Source: Dictyocoela muelleri (Eukaryota; Microsporidia). Taken from it: a DNA stretch of 11,489 nt. Under the pieces are notes generated by a model. That model was given only the letters and a program-made list of their open reading frames with translations, did not search any database and was not told the origin of the DNA. Positions 7,510-11,489 of this stretch are shown in pieces. Where the stretch lies: positions 1 to 11,489 of the forward strand of contig SDVU01000667.1 of the NCBI GenBank assembly GCA_016256075.1, in the 5' to 3' direction. Made by a program: the position numbers and the translations under genes. Position 1 is the first letter of the stretch; the number at the start of each line of letters is the position of its first letter.

Positions 7510-8231
7510 AATATCTTCTGATGAAAAGAGACACATTTCAGTAAAATACATGGTTATTTCTAGATTAAGATTCTTCATAAAGTTTTATTCAATTCTATTC
7601 ATTATTTCATTCTCGTTAAAGTTATTACAACGCATAAATTTTCGCGCTTATTCGGAAATTGAAACATAATGATCTTTTATTAAATGAAGTTTTCTTGTTT
7701 TATTCTTTCAATGTTTTTAAAATAGATAAAAGGGTGATTTTTTTCTATATTTGGCATTTATCAATGATTGAATTATAGTTTCGATAGCTCTTTTTGTGGT
7801 AACTATATGATGATATTTTTCATCTATCAATTATTCTAGTACATGTAGTACCACATCGTCCCTCCATCTCATCATGCTTACTAGATTTATAACTTTATGA
7901 ATCCATGTGTCAAGATTTTGAGATTCTAAGTCATATAGTTTGGACATTGAGAATAATAATTTTTCTTCAGAACCGGATATTGAGTATAAAAAAGTTATTT
8001 AGTTCGGGATTACAGCTTTTTTTGCATGATTTGATCGCCTGAACTCTAGCTATCTGTGTTTAAAATTTTCCATGGCATTTTCTTGCCTCTCTGAATTCAG
8101 ACTGAGGAATCCTTGAGGGAATTTTCTCAAGGATACGAAATTCAATAAAATTGATTTATGCCTAAAAGTATTTTTATTGAAATTGTTTTTGTTAACATTT
8201 AAGCCTTTGAATATTTTTGCCATATCTTACA
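7510..8231 (-). pseudogene. Gag-like region of the Ty3/gypsy fossil
   Basis: This region lies upstream of the zinc knuckle in the reading direction, where Gag belongs. It begins with a short open stretch starting MAKIFKGLN near 8223. Gag evolves fast and I recognise no specific capsid motif, so the assignment rests mainly on position. Broken. Confidence 0.5.
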
Positions 8232-8351
8232 CACTCATCTTTTCTTTTATGCTTATTAATGATAAATTAAATTTTATAATTAATAAATAAAATATTAATT
8301 AAGTAAATTTAAAAAAATAATTTAGTGTGGATGATACGATTATTTTTTTTA
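8232..8351. other. AT-rich flank of the retroelement fossil
   Basis: This is where a 5' LTR and primer-binding site of the minus-strand retroelement would be expected. The stretch is almost pure A/T (TTAATTAATAAATAAAAT-like) and I find no LTR ends, no tRNA-complementary site and no repeat shared with the region left of 3170. Confidence 0.4.
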
Positions 8352-8771
8352 CTACTATTTTTAACCCCTATTTTAAAATTTATTTATATCCCTATTTTGG
8401 AAACTTTATTTTTAACACTTATTTTATTTTCTTATTTTATGTCTCCTTTTTTAACCTTATTTTTTAATCCTTATTTTCTATCTCTTATTTTTAGCCCCTA
8501 TTTTTATCTTTTATTTTTTATCCCTTATTTCTACCCCCTATAAGCATTTTTTCATCAAAGGTTAAAAAATAAGAATTAAGCAGTTAAAAAAATAAGGGTT
8601 TAAAAATAAAAGCAAAAAATAAGAGATATAAAATAAGGATTAAAAAATAATGGTAAAAAAGGTGACGGAAAATACGAGATAAAAATTAAGGGTTAAAGGA
8701 TATGGGTTATAAAATAAGGACTGTAAATAATGTTTAAAAATAAGGGTAGAAAATATTGGCAAAAAATAGTG
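8352..8771. repeat. Degenerate fold-back element of TTATTTTTAACCC units
   Basis: Pyrimidine-rich units such as TTATTTTTTAATCC run from 8352 to about 8540. Their reverse complements (GGATTAAAAAATAA and similar) run from about 8562 to 8771, around a non-repeated centre TATAAGCATTTTTTCATCAA. The outermost ends also mirror (CTACTATTTTT against AAAAAATAGTG). The arms align over about 190 bases with many mismatches, so it is older than the 1-307 palindrome. The hydrophobic 72-codon open frame at 8325-8543 (+) is only a translation of the repeat. The architecture recalls the unit-built inverted repeats at 556-1132 and 3170-4587. Confidence 0.7.
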
Positions 8772-8831
8772 AATAGATCCTAATTACGTAGATAATATAT
8801 AATTTTAGCAAAATATATCTATAACGCCTTA

Positions 8832-9010
8832 AAAATGTGTCTATAAGTCTCAAATAAATTTGTCTATATGTTTGAAAGAAATGTGTCTATAAGTCTGAAA
8901 AAAAATGTGTCTATAAGTCAAAAAAAATGTGTCTAAGACATTGAAAAAGGAGTCTATAAGTTGAAAAATAGGCCAATAACTTTGAAAAAATGGGTCTATA
9001 GGTTTAGAAA
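8832..9010. repeat. Tandem repeat of about 22-24 bp, TGTGTCTATAAGTCTGAAAA
   Basis: About eight imperfect copies of AAATGTGTCTATAAGTCTGA lie head-to-tail; the left copies are best conserved and the right ones are degraded and vary in A-run length. The reverse-strand open frame over it is repeat translation, not a gene. Confidence 0.85.
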
Positions 9011-9237
9011 AAAATCTTTTATAACTATTAAAAAAACTATATTGCCGGGACACAATTGTTTTTCAATTTTGCACAAGTATATTTTTTATGCTTATTTTTA
9101 AAAAAAAATCTTTTCAATTTATTACGGACATAATTGGCTGCGAGTGTCTTAATGAAAAGAGTTATACATAATTTTTATAAAAAAATTTAAATATAGTTTA
9201 AATGATTATTTCCCACTATTTTTAACATTTTTTTGTG

Positions 9238-9358
9238 GTCGGTCATTATTGTCACTCGGTCATAATTGTCACTCGGTCATAATTGTCACTCGATCATAAT
9301 TGTCACCCGGTCATAATTGTCACCCGGTCATAATTGTCGCCCGGGCATAATTGGGTGC
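9238..9358. repeat. 17-bp tandem repeat CGGTCATAATTGTCACT, seven copies
   Basis: Seven head-to-tail copies of a 17-base unit lie here. Copies 2 and 3 are identical; later ones drift to CACC and CGCC, and the last ends CGGGCATAATTGGGTGC. The array is more GC-rich than its surroundings and has sharp borders. Related single sequences lie nearby: CGGACATAATTGG at 9124-9136 in the same orientation, and CCGGGACACAATTG at 9046-9059, which resembles the reverse complement of a unit (CCGGGTGACAATTATG). This could be the remains of another element with unit-built inverted ends. Confidence 0.85.
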
Positions 9359-9489
9359 AACAGTTTAAAAATACTGTAGGAAATTACCAGAAAATTATTA
9401 GACTATAGTTAAATAGTTTATCGAATCAAAAAAATAAAATTATTGAAAAATATGACATAAAATATAAAAATATAATTAATTGTGATAAA

Positions 9490-10210
9490 GTACAAGATAT
9501 TTTGAGAAGAAAACAAATCTTAATTCGGCATTAAAAGAATCTAAAAATTTTATACTGACAAAACCAATCACCAAAAATTCTATATTTACATATAAATCTG
9601 TTATTTCAGCTGTTTGTTCTTTTATTGTGGGCCATTTTTTGTTTATAAATTTAAAAAGTAAATCAAAAGATGTAAATCTAAATGTCCTAATTGAAGTAAG
9701 TAAAACAAGAAAACTAAGTGAGATATAGCTGATCATTTATGAAAAATTACATTCTAACAATACTTGAACCGATATTTGAAAAGGGTTGTATTGGTCATAA
9801 TGAATTCATCTAATGCTCATTTAAATTTGGATAATAGAAAAATAGGCATAATTTATTTATCTCCTTTATACCGAAAGGCATGACGACTCTTTTACAGAAG
9901 CTTAATATTTCTATTAACAGACTATTTCGGTAATTTTATGAAGATAGGTTAAAAGCACGCCTGAGCATAGCAATATAAGATTATAACAAGCGAACCAAAT
10001 CAGTGAATCTAAAAAAAAATCATATAAAATTGTAACTGATATTTGGCATGATTAACAAAATTTATTAATCGAGAAATGATAAAAATGTTCAAAATATGTA
10101 GCATTCAAAAAAACGATTTGTTTTTTTTTGTTTACATTCTCCACTAAAAAATATTTTAATGAATTAAATAATAAATTCTGATGATTTATTATTTAGTGAA
10201 GATAAAACAT
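9490..10210 (+). pseudogene. Decayed pogo/Tigger-like DDE_1 transposase
   Basis: No long intact frame exists, but pieces in successive frames match the DDE_1 transposase domain in order. At 9868-9897 IPKGMTTLLQ is the family's IPxGMTSLLQPLDV block, followed by ISINRLFR and, after a stop at 9931, YEDRLKARL. Upstream, NSSNAHLNLD at 9803-9832 occupies the place of the DSxxAHL motif, with Asn where the second catalytic Asp is expected. INREMIKMFKICSI at 10064-10105 fits the C-terminal I..EMI..SFK.CGI block, and NSDDLLFSED at 10174-10203 fits the acidic end. The 74-codon open stretch at 9504-9727 (containing AVCSFIVGHFLFINLKSKSK) would be the earlier core strand region; this part is weaker. Several frameshifts and stops make it a dead gene. 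The N-terminal DNA-binding part and inverted repeats were not found. Confidence 0.65.
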
Positions 10211-10273
10211 AAATGACAAAATAGAATATAAAGATCTTGAAAGGTTGTTTAGTTTTTGAGAGAATGAAAATAG

Positions 10274-10438
10274 TTTTTTAAGGTTATTTCATATATATTA
10301 TATGATCATGTAAAGTATTGTCTCATCAACCATGTGAAAATAATTAACAATATTAAGAGTGATGTGAATTGCAAAGATTTATTTGACGAGCTCTATTTAA
10401 AACGGGTGGGTATGAATGGATACCATTTTAAAAATTAG
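10274..10438 (+). other. Open stretch of 54 codons, unidentified
   Basis: Between stops there is a 54-codon open stretch with mixed composition (for example LINHVKIINNIK, then KDLFDELYLKRVGMNGYHF), unlike the low-complexity translations elsewhere. A second short open piece in another frame follows (LEVFEAAKTYEHNVKF, about 10434-10520). There is no good start and I recognise no family. It may be a remnant of a host gene or of another transposon; chance is also possible in a window this size. Confidence 0.3.
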
Positions 10439-10520
10439 AAGTATTTGAAGCAGCTAAAACTTACGAGCATAATGTAAAATTTTTATTTCCTCAATTCAGT
10501 TTAAGGAGATTTAACATATA

Positions 10521-11209
10521 ATATTGGAAACTTTTAAAAAAAAAGATATACTCGCGGTATCTTGAAATTTCGTTATGTTTTATATTTTTTAAACCTTAAT
10601 TTTTTTTGAAAACCCTATTTATATTCGAATAGAGGATGATGTCTTATATTTGTGAAATCTCCGCCTATTTTATAATTTAAAAAAAAGTTGGAAATTAGTT
10701 TCAACAGTGTCTTATAATCGAGGGAGAGAATAGTTAAATTATTATATAATTAATTGGACTATATAGTTTTTTTAGTATTAGATTTTCATAATATTAAAAT
10801 TATCATTTTAATTTTCTTTTAAAAAACATAATTTTCACGTATTTAATCGGGTTTGTAGTACTAATTGGAAATGTTAGACTTATTACACAAAAATGACATC
10901 CTAAAAGCCATTTTATCATTAAAAATTTGTGTTTAACTTTATTTAAATCAAAATTTTTATAATCATTTCAATCCAATACGTCGGTTAAATTTTCAAATTT
11001 TGTTAACTTTTGAGTATTTTGTTTTCAAATGAACAGCCAAGTTATACTGGGATTTATTTTTAAATTTATAATCATAGCCGCAATGTAAATACATATGAAA
11101 TTGATTTTATTGAAATAAACTGAAAATATTAAATAATGCCATCAGTAAAAACTTTTTTGTGTTAAATGCTTAAGTTAAGTAAATAAAGTACAAAGTTTTT
11201 TACTCTATA
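10521..11209. other. AT-rich stretch, nothing recognised
   Basis: I see no convincing frame, RNA gene, tandem array or long inverted repeat here; the sequence is AT-rich with many stops in all frames. Confidence 0.6.
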
Positions 11210-11431
11210 TACATAGGAACCCGGTGTAGCCTCATTAAATGTCGCGCGCCCTGCTCGCAACCGCGCATTGCCCGCAACCAGCTTCAAGTCTCGATTAGAC
11301 TCGTTTTAATTTTTTTTAATAATTTTACCTTTTTTAGTTTTTATTAGGGAAATTCACTCACCGGGATTCGAACCAACAAACTCAAACTTTTGACTACTAA
11401 TTTTCTACCACAAGACTACACGACACAATTA
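11210..11431 (-). mobile_element. Probable tRNA-derived SINE (or tRNA pseudogene)
   Basis: On the minus strand a Pol III type-2 promoter is readable: an A box TAGTCTTGTGG (11408-11418) and a B box GGTTCGAATCCCGG (11361-11374), about 33 bases apart as in tRNA genes. The D arm can pair (TCT/AGA), but the T stem is only partly paired and the acceptor arm pairs at only about four of seven positions, so this is not a working tRNA. Downstream in reading order come an A-rich linker and the GC-rich block. A tRNA-like head plus an unrelated body is the layout of a SINE. The 3' end is uncertain and no target duplication was seen. Confidence 0.45.
11213..11305. other. Isolated GC-rich block
   Basis: A short block far richer in G and C than anything else in the window contains GTCGCGCGCCCTGC and the near-duplicate CTCGCAACC / CCCGCAACC. 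It also holds a small hairpin AGTCT-CGATT-AGACT (about 11287-11301). It lies next to the tRNA-like promoter and could be the body of the same short element, read on the minus strand. No function is assigned. Confidence 0.55.
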
Positions 11432-11442
11432 ATTAACTTACT

Positions 11443-11489
11443 AATATTTAAATATTAATAAAAAATATTAATAAAAAAATATTAATAAA
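11443..11489. repeat. AT-rich tandem repeat at the window edge
   Basis: Copies of AATATTAATAAAAA with variable A-runs continue to the window end and probably beyond. Low complexity; no gene. Confidence 0.7.

Larger units (their letters stand above)
4600..8231 (-). mobile_element. Ty3/gypsy LTR retrotransposon fossil
   Basis: Reading the minus strand from about 8231 down to 4600 gives the domain order of a Ty3/gypsy element: Gag-like region, zinc knuckle, aspartic protease, reverse transcriptase, RNase H and integrase. The integrase lies last, which sets Ty3/gypsy apart from Ty1/copia. The coding region is clearly broken, with on the order of ten or more breaks spread over all domains, so it is a dead copy. 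I could not recognise LTRs, primer-binding site or polypurine tract at either side. The 3' end appears cut or displaced by the Merlin element at 3170-4587. Loss of recognisable LTRs and the many breaks suggest an old insertion, older than the Merlin copy. Confidence 0.88.

Noticed and set aside
8325-8543. Open frame of 72 codons, very hydrophobic, resembling a membrane protein
   Set aside because: It is a direct translation of the TTATTTTTAACCC-like repeat arm; the Leu/Phe/Ile/Pro/Tyr pattern follows the repeat unit.
9238-9358. CRISPR-like or iteron origin array
   Set aside because: The units are directly adjacent without unique spacers and no replication gene is nearby; kept as a tandem repeat only.
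9476-9736. Minus-strand open frame of 86 codons with hydrophobic start
   Set aside because: The opposite strand over the same bases fits the DDE_1 transposase fossil; the minus frame has no recognisable motif.
11354-11427. Functional tRNA gene on the minus strand
   Set aside because: A and B boxes are good but the acceptor arm and T stem pair poorly and no clear anticodon arm forms.

Overview
This is a strongly AT-rich eukaryotic window with one intact host-type gene, one intact DNA transposase gene, and otherwise repeats and transposon remains. I suspect a microsporidian with a TE-expanded genome. The host gene is compact and intronless, a CCCC motif sits 7-10 bases before its start codon, and an AATAAA overlaps its stop codon. 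The TE mix (Merlin, Ty3/gypsy, pogo-like) is of a kind reported from larger microsporidian genomes. This assignment is inference; nothing in the window names the species.

Layout. 1-307 is a near-perfect fold-back (MITE-like) palindrome. 556-1132 is a second fold-back element whose arms are built of short G-rich tandem units. 1550-2128 (+) encodes an ARF-family small GTPase, with AT-rich tandem repeats on both sides (about 1358-1499 upstream, a 17-bp minisatellite at 2231-2505 downstream). 3170-4587 is a complete-looking Merlin (IS1595/ISXO2-like) transposon with a 297-codon transposase and roughly 156-bp inverted repeats made of six units each. It abuts the integrase end of an old Ty3/gypsy fossil on the minus strand (about 4600-8231), whose Gag zinc knuckle, protease, reverse transcriptase, RNase H and integrase can all be located.

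8352-8771 is a third, degenerate fold-back; 8832-9010 and 9238-9358 are two tandem arrays. 9490-10210 (+) holds a previously hidden, multiply broken DDE transposase of the pogo/Tigger-like DDE_1 type. 10274-10438 is an open stretch I cannot identify. 10440-11210 shows nothing I can support. The window ends with a GC-rich block and a tRNA-like Pol III promoter on the minus strand (about 11210-11430), probably a tRNA-derived SINE or a tRNA pseudogene, followed by an AT-rich tandem repeat.

The genes do not form an operon or pathway: the GTPase is a housekeeping trafficking gene in a sea of mobile DNA. The most interesting structural theme is that the Merlin element and two non-coding fold-back elements all have long inverted repeats made of arrays of short iterated units.
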